DNA of 64,000 bases from Novosphingobium sp. PhB57 (lineage in GTDB: Bacteria; Pseudomonadota; Alphaproteobacteria; Sphingomonadales; Sphingomonadaceae). The notes beneath the pieces were generated by a model. The model ran no database searches. It was not told where the DNA came from and saw only the letters and a list, made by a program, of their open reading frames with translations. This document shows, one piece after another, positions 41,328 to 49,813 of this stretch (positions are counted from its first letter, which is position 1; every line of letters begins with the position of its first letter). The DNA is taken from NCBI RefSeq assembly GCF_004342985.1, contig NZ_SMBO01000006.1:1-64000 (forward strand), read 5' to 3'. The position numbers and the translations under genes were made by a program.

Positions 41328-42606
41328 CGTCTGTGTCGTGGGTCTTGGCTATATCGGCCTTCCCACCGCTGCCGTGATCGCCCGCGCCGGGTGCAAGGTG
41401 CTTGGCCTCGACGTCTCGCAGAACGTCGTGGACACCATCAACCGCGGCGAGATTCATATCGAGGAAGTCGATCTCGACGGCCTTGTGCAAGGCGTCGTGT
41501 CGCGCGGGCTGCTTTCGGCCGCCACCGAGATCGCGCCTGCCGATGTCTTCGTGATTGCGGTGCCCACGCCGTTCGACAAGGACCACGCGCCGGACATCTC
41601 CTATGTCCTCGCCGCCGGTCGCTCGGTCGCCGCGGTGCTCAAGGCGGGGGACGTGGTGATTCTCGAATCGACGTCGCCGGTCGGCACGACCGATCAGCTG
41701 CGCGATCTGATCGCCGAGCTGCGGCCGGACCTGAAGATCCCCGGCAAGACGCGCGACATCCCGGATGTCTCGATCGCCTATTGCCCCGAGCGGGTGCTGC
41801 CCGGCCGCATCCTTGAGGAACTGACCAACAACGATCGCTCGATCGGCGGCATCACCCCGCGCTGCGCGCGCAAGGCGCTGGCGTTCTACAAGCGCTTCGT
41901 GCGCGGCGAGTGCGTGACCACCGATGCCCGATCGGCCGAGATGACCAAGCTGGTCGAGAACGCCTATCGCGACGTCAACATTGCTTTCGCCAACGAGCTG
42001 TCGATGGTGGCGGACCGCATGGGGCTGGACGTGTGGGAAGTCATCCGCCTCGCCAACCGCCATCCGCGCGTCAACATCCTGACGCCGGGACCGGGCGTGG
42101 GCGGGCACTGCATCGCCGTCGATCCCTGGTTCATCGTCCACGGTGCGCCCGAGGAAACGCCGCTGATCCGCACTGCGCGCGGCGTCAACGACCACAAGAT
42201 GAGCCATGTCATCGCCAAGGCCGAAGCCCTGGTAGAGGCCAATCCCGAGGCGAAGGTCGCCTGCCTGGGGCTCGCCTTCAAGGCCAATATCGACGATTTC
42301 CGCGAGAGCCCGGCTCGCTTCGTCACGAGCCGTCTGGCCCGCAAGTTCGGCAGCCGCATCCATGTGGTGGAACCTTACGCGGCGCAGTTGCCCATCGAGT
42401 TCACCGATACGGGCGCTGTCCAGATCGACATCGACGATGCGCTGGAGACTTGCGAAATCCTGATCGTCCTGGTCGACCATGACGTGTTCCGCGTGGTGCC
42501 GCTGGCCGAGCGTGCGGAAAAGCTAGTCTACGATACGCGCGGCATCTGGCCGGACCAGCCCCGCGTCGTGCGCGAGGAAGAGGCGCGGCTGGCGCTGACG
42601 GCCTGA
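41305..42606 (+). CDS. wecC: UDP-N-acetyl-D-mannosamine dehydrogenase
   Basis: This 433-residue member of the UDP-glucose/GDP-mannose dehydrogenase family oxidises UDP-ManNAc twice to UDP-ManNAcA using NAD. The N-terminal GLGYIGLPTA motif binds NAD, the central domain has STSPVGTT and LVENAYRDVNIAFANEL, and the catalytic cysteine is in PGVGGHCIAVDPWF. The ATG at 41305 lies inside the end of wecB in another frame, indicating translational coupling. The product would be a building block for enterobacterial-common-antigen-like or capsular polymer. Confidence 0.93.
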   Translation: MKSDSKPDVCVVGLGYIGLPTAAVIARAGCKVLGLDVSQNVVDTINRGEIHIEEVDLDGLVQGVVSRGLLSAATEIAPADVFVIAVPTPFDKDHAPDISYVLAAGRSVAAVLKAGDVVILESTSPVGTTDQLRDLIAELRPDLKIPGKTRDIPDVSIAYCPERVLPGRILEELTNNDRSIGGITPRCARKALAFYKRFVRGECVTTDARSAEMTKLVENAYRDVNIAFANELSMVADRMGLDVWEVIRLANRHPRVNILTPGPGVGGHCIAVDPWFIVHGAPEETPLIRTARGVNDHKMSHVIAKAEALVEANPEAKVACLGLAFKANIDDFRESPARFVTSRLARKFGSRIHVVEPYAAQLPIEFTDTGAVQIDIDDALETCEILIVLVDHDVFRVVPLAERAEKLVYDTRGIWPDQPRVVREEEARLALTA

Positions 42607-42628
42607 GGCCAGCGCCCTTCCATCACGT

Positions 42629-42654
42629 CCGGCCCCCGCGGGAACGAGGGCCGG
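42629..42654. terminator. Hairpin between convergent wecC and a small secreted protein gene
   Basis: CCGGCCC pairs with GGGCCGG around a 12-base loop between convergent stops at 42606 and 42664. There is no U-tract, so activity is uncertain. Confidence 0.45.
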
Positions 42655-42661
42655 GAAGGCG

Positions 42662-42883
42662 TCAGCGGCAGACCTTTACCTTGCGGCCGTGCTGCACGAC
42701 GTAGCGGCAGGTGACCTTCTTGTGCACGGGCTTGCGGACGGCGGTTTTCTTCACCGTCGTCTTCTTCACCACGGTCTGGTGATGCGGCGTGGGATGACGC
42801 TCAGGCTGGGCCATGGCGGCACCGGCAGGAACGAGCGCGCCCAGTGCGAGGGCGGCAAGGAGAGTGGCGCCGGTCTTCGTCAT
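42662..42883 (-). CDS. Small secreted basic protein
   Basis: The 73-residue product has a clear Sec signal peptide (TGATLLAALALGALVPAGAA, cut after AMA near 25). The mature part of about 48 residues is rich in lysine and histidine, with repeats of the type VVKKTTVKKTAVRKPV and two cysteines near the C-terminus (CRYVV and VCR). The function is unknown. Net charge suggests binding to LPS, DNA or acidic glycans. The ATG at 42883 follows AAGGATACCAACA. Confidence 0.75.
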   Translation of the reverse strand: MTKTGATLLAALALGALVPAGAAMAQPERHPTPHHQTVVKKTTVKKTAVRKPVHKKVTCRYVVQHGRKVKVCR

Positions 42884-43088
42884 TGTTGGTATCCTTCTGA
42901 AATTCAAACGTTCGCCTGACTTTTCTGGCGATCGCAGCGTCGCACCCGCCGCGCGGGAGGTGCAAAGCACGAGAGTGCCTGAAGTTGCGGTGAACATCGG
43001 AAAGGATGGGGCGTGGGAACGGGCCGGCTCGCCCCTGATGCGCGGCCCCGTGCGAGGTCCTGAGTGAAGCCGCGCGCGAGGCTTGCCG

Positions 43089-44468
<1,380 letters not shown>

Positions 44469-44620
44469 GAGAGAGACTCATGCAGGAAAAGGGGGAAGAA
44501 CACGGCACAGTCTCCGAAATCCAGGTAGCCAGCGTGGATAGGCATCGCGGGGGCGGATGCAAGAGCCGCGAGCGCGATCCGGGCGGAACAGTCCGCCCGG
44601 CCGCCGGGAGGGGGCATGGA

Positions 44621-45037
44621 TCAGGTTCCGATCAGGTGCAGCGCCAGTTCCCGCCGATGCGGCCTGCGTCGATGCTCGGCGAGGTAGATCCCCTGCCAGG
44701 TGCCCAGCGCCAGCCGGCCGCCGATCACCGGAACCGCGAGATTCACGCCGGTGAGCACGGCCTTGAGGTGCGCGGGCATGTCGTCCGGTCCCTCGTCGTC
44801 ATGGGCGTAGTGCCCGCCTTCGGGCGCGACCCGGTCGAGCCATGCCATCAGGTCACCGCGCACTTCCGGCGCCGCGTTCTCCTGGATCAGCAGCGAGGCC
44901 GAGGTGTGGCGGCAGAGCATGGTCAGCAGCCCTTCGCCGATGCCGCTCTCCTGCTGCCATCGGGCTATCGTGCGGGTGATATCGGTGAGGCCCCGGCCGG
45001 GTGTCTCGAACGCGAGGATCTTGGTCGCCTGTTTCAT
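44621..45037 (-). CDS. YjbQ family protein (UPF0047)
   Basis: The 138-residue protein has the UPF0047 pattern: LTDITRTIARW, TMLCRHTSASLLIQENA, the metal-binding-like HDDEGPDDMPAHLKA and GTWQGIYLAEHR. Members such as E. coli YjbQ show weak thiamin-phosphate synthase activity, and their physiological role is unsettled. It is a monocistronic gene on the minus strand. Confidence 0.85.
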   Translation of the reverse strand: MKQATKILAFETPGRGLTDITRTIARWQQESGIGEGLLTMLCRHTSASLLIQENAAPEVRGDLMAWLDRVAPEGGHYAHDDEGPDDMPAHLKAVLTGVNLAVPVIGGRLALGTWQGIYLAEHRRRPHRRELALHLIGT

Positions 45038-45504
45038 CGCGCGCCACCCTGAACCGCTCCGCGCGCAGCATCAATCGCGTGCTGCCCGGCCGGCGCGGGG
45101 AGGGGGCGAAATGGCCAAGCCGTGTTCGAAAGGTCACGCATTTGCCGCTTGACCTATTGGTAAAGGGGTGAAAAAACCCTGTTCTCGCCGTTTCCATGGA
45201 TCTTTTGAGGGGGTGCCCGATGGCCTGCCGGATTCGCGGATTTCTGCGCCTTTCACCCTCCCTTCGGCAGGGCGTGCGGCACTTTTTGCGCATACCGACG
45301 CGTTCTGGCGATTGATCAACCCATTGTCCCCGCGTATTGCCGCGCTCGGCGGCGGGCCCGACAGGCCAGCGCGGAGCACGTCGCACATAGAGATCGTTCG
45401 GTCGCAAGGGGCGCAGGAATACCAGCCCCAGGCATTGCGCCCGGTCGATCCAGCAGGCGAGCCCGGACTCACCGGGCCGCATGAGATTCACGCAAGGGTT
45501 CGTC
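45038..45504. other. Intergenic region upstream of the acc cluster
   Basis: The 467 bases between yjbQ and accD hold no credible gene. A TTGACC at 45149 could be a -35 element for the acc transcript, but a matching -10 was not clear. A weak AGGG/CCCT hairpin with an A-rich loop lies at 45164-45180. The length leaves room for a long 5' leader; no known riboswitch was recognised. Confidence 0.4.
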
Positions 45505-46353
45505 ATGAGTTGGCTTAGCAAGGTACGCAATTCCCTCGGGAGCCTGAAGAAGCGGGATACGCCCGACAACCTGTGGACCAAGTGTCGCGGGTGTGGCGAG
45601 ATGCTCTTCACCAAGGAGTTCGAGGACAATCTGTCGGTCTGCCCGCGTTGCCAGTTCCATGGCCGCATCGGTGCGCAGACCCGCTTCGACCAGCTGCTCG
45701 ATGCCGGTTATTCCGTGCTGCCCGCGGCCCGGGTCCCCGAGAACCCGCTGAACTTCCGCGACAGCAAGAAGTATTCCGACCGTCTCAAGGCCGCTCGCGC
45801 CGCCAATCCGTTCCCCGATGCGCTCACCAATGCGCTCGGCGCGATCGATGGGCGCAAGGTCGTGCTCGGCGTGCAGGACTTCGCCTTCATGGGCGGGTCG
45901 ATGGGCATGGCCGTGGGCGAGGCCTTCGTCGAGGCCGTCGAACGCGCCATTGCCGAAGATTGCGGCTACGTGATCTGCACGGCAGCGGGCGGCGCCCGCA
46001 TGCAGGAGGGCATCCTCTCGCTCATGCAGATGCCCAAGGCCACCGTGGCCATCCGCCGCCTGGCGCGGGCCGGGCTTCCCTATATCGTCGTCCTGACGGA
46101 TCCCACCACCGGCGGCGTCACTGCCAGCTACGCGATGCTGGGCGACGTCCAGATCGCCGAGCCGGGCGCGCTCATCGGCTTTGCCGGCCAGCGCGTGATC
46201 CAGGACACCATCCGCGAAAAACTCCCCGACGGCTTCCAGCGCGCCGAGTACCTCCATGCCCACGGCATGGTGGACATGGTGGTCCAACGCAAGGACCTCA
46301 AAGACACGCTGGCCTCGCTGCTCGAATATCTTGAACGAAAGGAAGTTGCGTGA
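45505..46353 (+). CDS. accD: Acetyl-CoA carboxylase carboxyltransferase beta subunit
   Basis: The 282-residue AccD has an N-terminal zinc ribbon (Cys27, Cys30, Cys46, Cys49 in WTKCRGCGEM and VCPRCQF). The crotonase-like core carries TAAGGARMQEG and TDPTTGGVTASYAMLGD. With AccA it carries the carboxyl group from biotin to acetyl-CoA, the first step of fatty acid synthesis. The ATG at 45505 fits the family start (MSWLSKVRN). The stop overlaps the accB GTG. Confidence 0.95.
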   Translation: MSWLSKVRNSLGSLKKRDTPDNLWTKCRGCGEMLFTKEFEDNLSVCPRCQFHGRIGAQTRFDQLLDAGYSVLPAARVPENPLNFRDSKKYSDRLKAARAANPFPDALTNALGAIDGRKVVLGVQDFAFMGGSMGMAVGEAFVEAVERAIAEDCGYVICTAAGGARMQEGILSLMQMPKATVAIRRLARAGLPYIVVLTDPTTGGVTASYAMLGDVQIAEPGALIGFAGQRVIQDTIREKLPDGFQRAEYLHAHGMVDMVVQRKDLKDTLASLLEYLERKEVA

Positions 46354-46793
46354 ACATCGACAGCGCGCTGGTACGCGAGCTCGCCGAGCTCCTTGCTGAA
46401 ACCGGCCTGACCGAAATCGAGGTCGAGGACGGCGAACGCAAGATCAAGGTCGTGCGTCAGGTCGCACAGCAGATCGTTGCCGCTGCCGCCCCGGCCCTGG
46501 CCGCCGCGCCGGTTGCCGCTGCTGCCGCGCCGGTCGCCGAAGCGGCTCCGGCCGCTCCGGTCGATGCGGTCAAGTCGCCCATGGTCGGCACCGTCTACCT
46601 CGCGCCCGAGCCCAGCGCGCCGAACTTCATCAGCGTCGGCCAGCAGGTCAAGGCGGGTGACGTGCTGCTGATCGTCGAGGCCATGAAGGTCATGAACCAG
46701 ATCAACGCTCCCAAGAGCGGCACGATCCAGGCCATCCTCGTCGACAACCAGCAGCCGGTCGAATTCGACCAGCCGCTCGTCGTTATCGCCTGA
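46350..46793 (+). CDS. accB: Biotin carboxyl carrier protein of acetyl-CoA carboxylase
   Basis: The 147-residue BCCP has an N-terminal segment (LAELLAETGLTEIEVEDGER), an Ala/Pro-rich flexible linker (about 40-72) and the biotinyl domain with EAMKVMN, Lys113 being the biotin site. The GTG at 46350 overlaps the accD stop (GTGA), linking translation of the two subunits. accC follows 14 bases after its stop. Confidence 0.95.
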   Translation: MNIDSALVRELAELLAETGLTEIEVEDGERKIKVVRQVAQQIVAAAAPALAAAPVAAAAAPVAEAAPAAPVDAVKSPMVGTVYLAPEPSAPNFISVGQQVKAGDVLLIVEAMKVMNQINAPKSGTIQAILVDNQQPVEFDQPLVVIA

Positions 46794-46807
46794 GGACCGG
46801 ACGCTTC

Positions 46808-48157
46808 ATGAGTATCAAGCGCCTCCTGATTGCCAACCGCGGCGAGATCGCGCTGCGCATCCACCGCGCGGCGCGCGAGATGGGCATCGAGACCGTGGCG
46901 GTCCACTCGACCGCCGACGCTGACGCCATGCATGTGCGGCTGGCCGACCATGCCGTCTGCATCGGCCCGCCGGCGGCCAAGGACTCGTATCTGAACGTCG
47001 CGGCGATCATCGCCGCGGCCGAGATCACCCAGGCCGACGCGATCCACCCCGGCTATGGCTTCCTTTCCGAGAACGCCCAGTTCGCGGAGATCGTCGAGGC
47101 GCATGGTCTGGTCTGGGTCGGCCCCAAGCCCGAGCACATCCGCACGATGGGCGACAAGGTGGAAGCCAAGCGCACCGCCGGGGCGCTCGGCCTGCCGCTG
47201 GTTCCGGGCTCCGATGGTGCGATCGAGGACTTCGACGAGGCGCGCGCACTGGCCGAGACCATCGGCTATCCGGTCATCATCAAGGCCGCTTCCGGCGGCG
47301 GTGGCCGCGGCATGAAGGTCGTGAATTCGGCCGAGGAACTGGAAAGCCAGATGGGCCAGGCCCGCTCGGAGGCCAAGGCGGCCTTCGGCGACGCCACGGT
47401 CTACATGGAAAAGTACCTTGGCAACCCGCGCCACATCGAGTTTCAGGTGTTCGGCGACGGCAACGGTGCGGCCGTACACCTTGGCGAGCGTGACTGCTCG
47501 CTCCAGCGCCGCCACCAGAAGGTGCTGGAAGAAGCGCCTTCGCCGGTCATCACCCCCGAAGAGCGCGACCGCATGGGCGGCATCGTCTCCAAGGCGATGG
47601 CCGACATGGCCTATCGCGGCGCCGGCACCATCGAGTTCCTCTGGGAAAACGGTGAGTTCTACTTCATCGAGATGAACACCCGCCTGCAGGTGGAGCATCC
47701 GGTGACCGAGGCCATCACCGGCGTCGATCTCGTGCGCGAACAGATCCGCGTTGCCGACGGCAAGCCGCTGACCTTCACGCAGGACGCCATCGAGTTCAAG
47801 GGCCACGCCATCGAGTGCCGCATCAATGCGGAAGACCCGTGGAACTTCACGCCCTCGCCCGGCCAGGTCACCAACTACCACGCGGCCGGCGGCATGAACG
47901 TGCGCGTCGATTCGGGGCTTTATTCGGGCTACCGGATTCCGCCGTACTACGATTCGATGATCGGCAAGCTGATCGTCTCCGGCCGTACCCGCCAGGGTGC
48001 GATCATGCGCCTGAAGCGCGCGCTGGAGGAAATGGTGATCGACGGGGTGAAGACCTCGATCCCGATGCACCAGGCCCTGCTCGAGGACCCCGAGTTCCAG
48101 AGCGGCGAATATACGATCAAGTGGCTGGAAGAATGGCTGGCCAAGCGCGCCGGTTGA
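46808..48157 (+). CDS. accC: Acetyl-CoA carboxylase biotin carboxylase subunit
   Basis: The 449-residue biotin carboxylase uses ATP and bicarbonate to carboxylate AccB. Motifs include ANRGEIALRIHRAAREMG, KAASGGGGRGMKVV (ATP lid), ERDCSLQRRHQKVLEEAP and EMNTRLQVEHPVTEAITGVD. The length equals that of E. coli AccC (449). The gene lies between accB and accA. Confidence 0.96.
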   Translation: MSIKRLLIANRGEIALRIHRAAREMGIETVAVHSTADADAMHVRLADHAVCIGPPAAKDSYLNVAAIIAAAEITQADAIHPGYGFLSENAQFAEIVEAHGLVWVGPKPEHIRTMGDKVEAKRTAGALGLPLVPGSDGAIEDFDEARALAETIGYPVIIKAASGGGGRGMKVVNSAEELESQMGQARSEAKAAFGDATVYMEKYLGNPRHIEFQVFGDGNGAAVHLGERDCSLQRRHQKVLEEAPSPVITPEERDRMGGIVSKAMADMAYRGAGTIEFLWENGEFYFIEMNTRLQVEHPVTEAITGVDLVREQIRVADGKPLTFTQDAIEFKGHAIECRINAEDPWNFTPSPGQVTNYHAAGGMNVRVDSGLYSGYRIPPYYDSMIGKLIVSGRTRQGAIMRLKRALEEMVIDGVKTSIPMHQALLEDPEFQSGEYTIKWLEEWLAKRAG

Positions 48158-48192
48158 GGCGCGCTGGACCAGGCAGGTAGACGGAAAAGAGC

Positions 48193-49140
48193 ATGATCTC
48201 GTTCCTTGAATTCGAAAAGCCGATCGCCGCGCTCGAGGCGCGCATCGCGGAGCTGCGCACGACCGCCAGCGACAGCGACCTCGACATCGCGGGCGAGATC
48301 GCCCGGCTGGAGAAGAAGAGCGCCGGCATGCTGGCGGCGACTTACGGCAAGCTGACGCCCTGGCAGAAGACGCAAGTGGCCCGCCATCCGCAGCGGCCCC
48401 ACTTCCTCGACTACCTGCGCCTCGGCTTCACCGACTTCGTTCCGCTCGCGGGCGACCGCGTCTATGGCGAGGATGCGGCGATCATCGGCGGCCTGGCCCG
48501 GCTCAATGGCCGCAAGGTCATGGTGCTCGGCCATGAAAAGGGCCACGACACGCCCAGCCGCATCAAGCACAACTTCGGCTCCGCCAAGCCCGAGGGCTAT
48601 CGCAAGGCGATCCGCCTGATGGAAATGGCGGGCAAGTTCGGCCTGCCGGTCGTCACGCTGGTCGATACGGCCGGTGCATTCCCGGGCATCGAAGCCGAGG
48701 AGCGCGGCCAGGCCGAAGCGATCGCACGTTCGATCGAAGCCTGCCTTGCCGTGCCGGTGCCGATCGTCTCGGCAATCGTGGGCGAGGGCGGTTCGGGCGG
48801 CGCCGTGGCGCTGGCCGCGGCCGACCGCGTGCTCATGCTGGAACACTCGATCTACTCGGTGATCTCGCCGGAAGGTGCCTCCTCGATCCTGTGGCGCACG
48901 CCCGACAAGGCTCCCGACGCAGCGGAGGCCATGAAAGTCACCGCCCAGGATCTGCTGTCGCTGAACGTGATCGAGCGCGTCGTTTCCGAACCCGTCGGCG
49001 GCGCTCACCGCGATGCCCCGGCCACCGCCCGGTCGCTGTTCGCCGCGATCGAAGAGGAACTGGACACGCTGGACGCACTTCCGGCCAGCGACTTGCTCGC
49101 CCGCCGCGAGGAACGCTTCCTGGCCATCGGCCGCGCGTGA
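48193..49140 (+). CDS. accA: Acetyl-CoA carboxylase carboxyltransferase alpha subunit
   Basis: The 315-residue AccA begins FLEFEKPIAALEARIAELR. It contains KLTPWQKTQVARHPQRPH, TLVDTAGAFPGIEAEERGQ, VGEGGSGGAVALA and SPEGASSILWR. It completes the carboxyltransferase with AccD. It ends the four-gene acc cluster and is followed by a stem-loop. Confidence 0.96.
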   Translation: MISFLEFEKPIAALEARIAELRTTASDSDLDIAGEIARLEKKSAGMLAATYGKLTPWQKTQVARHPQRPHFLDYLRLGFTDFVPLAGDRVYGEDAAIIGGLARLNGRKVMVLGHEKGHDTPSRIKHNFGSAKPEGYRKAIRLMEMAGKFGLPVVTLVDTAGAFPGIEAEERGQAEAIARSIEACLAVPVPIVSAIVGEGGSGGAVALAAADRVLMLEHSIYSVISPEGASSILWRTPDKAPDAAEAMKVTAQDLLSLNVIERVVSEPVGGAHRDAPATARSLFAAIEEELDTLDALPASDLLARREERFLAIGRA

Positions 49141-49146
49141 TTTCCA

Positions 49147-49182
49147 GGAAGAGGCGCCGGCCGGTGGGTCGGTGCCTCTTCC
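49147..49182 (+). terminator. Stem-loop after accA
   Basis: GGAAGAGGC and GCCTCTTCC form a 9-base stem around an 18-base GC-rich loop, starting six bases after the accA stop. No U-run follows, so it may be a pause or processing site rather than a strong intrinsic terminator. Confidence 0.5.
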
Positions 49183-49292
49183 GGTCGCTCTTCCTGCAGG
49201 AAAAGGGCGGCGCCATCCCCATTGACCGTCCCGGCCCGCTGTGTCAGAGCGCGGGCTTACCGATCGCCGATGCGCTGCATCGCCGCCGATCC

Positions 49293-49366
49293 GCGGGTGT
49301 AGCTCAATGGTAGAGCAGCAGCTTCCCAAGCTGAATACGAGGGTTCGATTCCCTTCACCCGCTCCA
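49293..49366 (+). tRNA. tRNA-Gly (CCC anticodon)
   Basis: A 74-base cloverleaf has acceptor GCGGGTG, D arm GCTCAATGGTAGAGC, anticodon loop TTCCCAA (anticodon CCC), T arm GAGGGTTCGATTCCCTT, and encoded CCA. It reads GGG codons. Confidence 0.95.
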
Positions 49367-49472
49367 AACTTCTCATTAGATTCGATCTCGCTGCCGGATT
49401 CTGGCGTCCCGGCTGGACAAATCCGGGCGCATGGTGTGTCTGGACGGGCCTTGGGGCTATGAGGGATGCGAA

Positions 49473-49739
49473 ATGACGCCTGTCGAACGGGGAATGCGGG
49501 CTCTGGCGGAGACGCTGGGCTACGGCGATTGGGATGCAGTGGACGCGCTTTCGCGCGACAAGCTGAAGGCCGCAGCGCGGGCGGTGCTCGAGGCGATCCG
49601 CGAGCCGGACCTGTACATGACGGAATCGGGCGCGGAAATCGTGCGTCATGTCGGCAGCAACGAGAGCGAGGAGGCCTATCGTAACGACGCTGCGAACACC
49701 TGGCGCTTCATGATCGCGGGCGCCCTGGGACAGGATTGA
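49473..49739 (+). CDS. Small hypothetical protein
   Basis: The 88-residue soluble, helical protein begins MTPVERGMRALAETLGYGDW and contains REPDLYMTESGAEIVRHVG. No known family was recognised. The ATG at 49473 has GAGGG about nine bases upstream; the frame opens at 49431, which would add a non-conserved looking stretch. It stands alone between tRNA-Gly and a strong terminator, so it is probably expressed from its own promoter. Confidence 0.65.
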   Translation: MTPVERGMRALAETLGYGDWDAVDALSRDKLKAAARAVLEAIREPDLYMTESGAEIVRHVGSNESEEAYRNDAANTWRFMIAGALGQD

Positions 49740-49758
49740 GCGCCGGGGGCCGGGCATG

Positions 49759-49792
49759 AAAAAAGGGGCCGCAGCGACGCGGCCCCTTTTTT
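49759..49792. terminator. Strong bidirectional terminator
   Basis: A perfect 14-base stem AAAAAAGGGGCCGC / GCGGCCCCTTTTTT with a six-base loop separates the small gene ending at 49739 from the convergent TonB receptor gene ending at 49814. The A/T ends serve both directions. Confidence 0.92.
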
Positions 49793-49813
49793 CGTTTCCT
49801 TGGGACTCCGTGC

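Noticed and set aside
45168..45518. A possible 116-residue gene before accD
   Set aside because: There is no ribosome site, no recognisable domain, biased composition, and it runs into the accD start; treated as noncoding leader.
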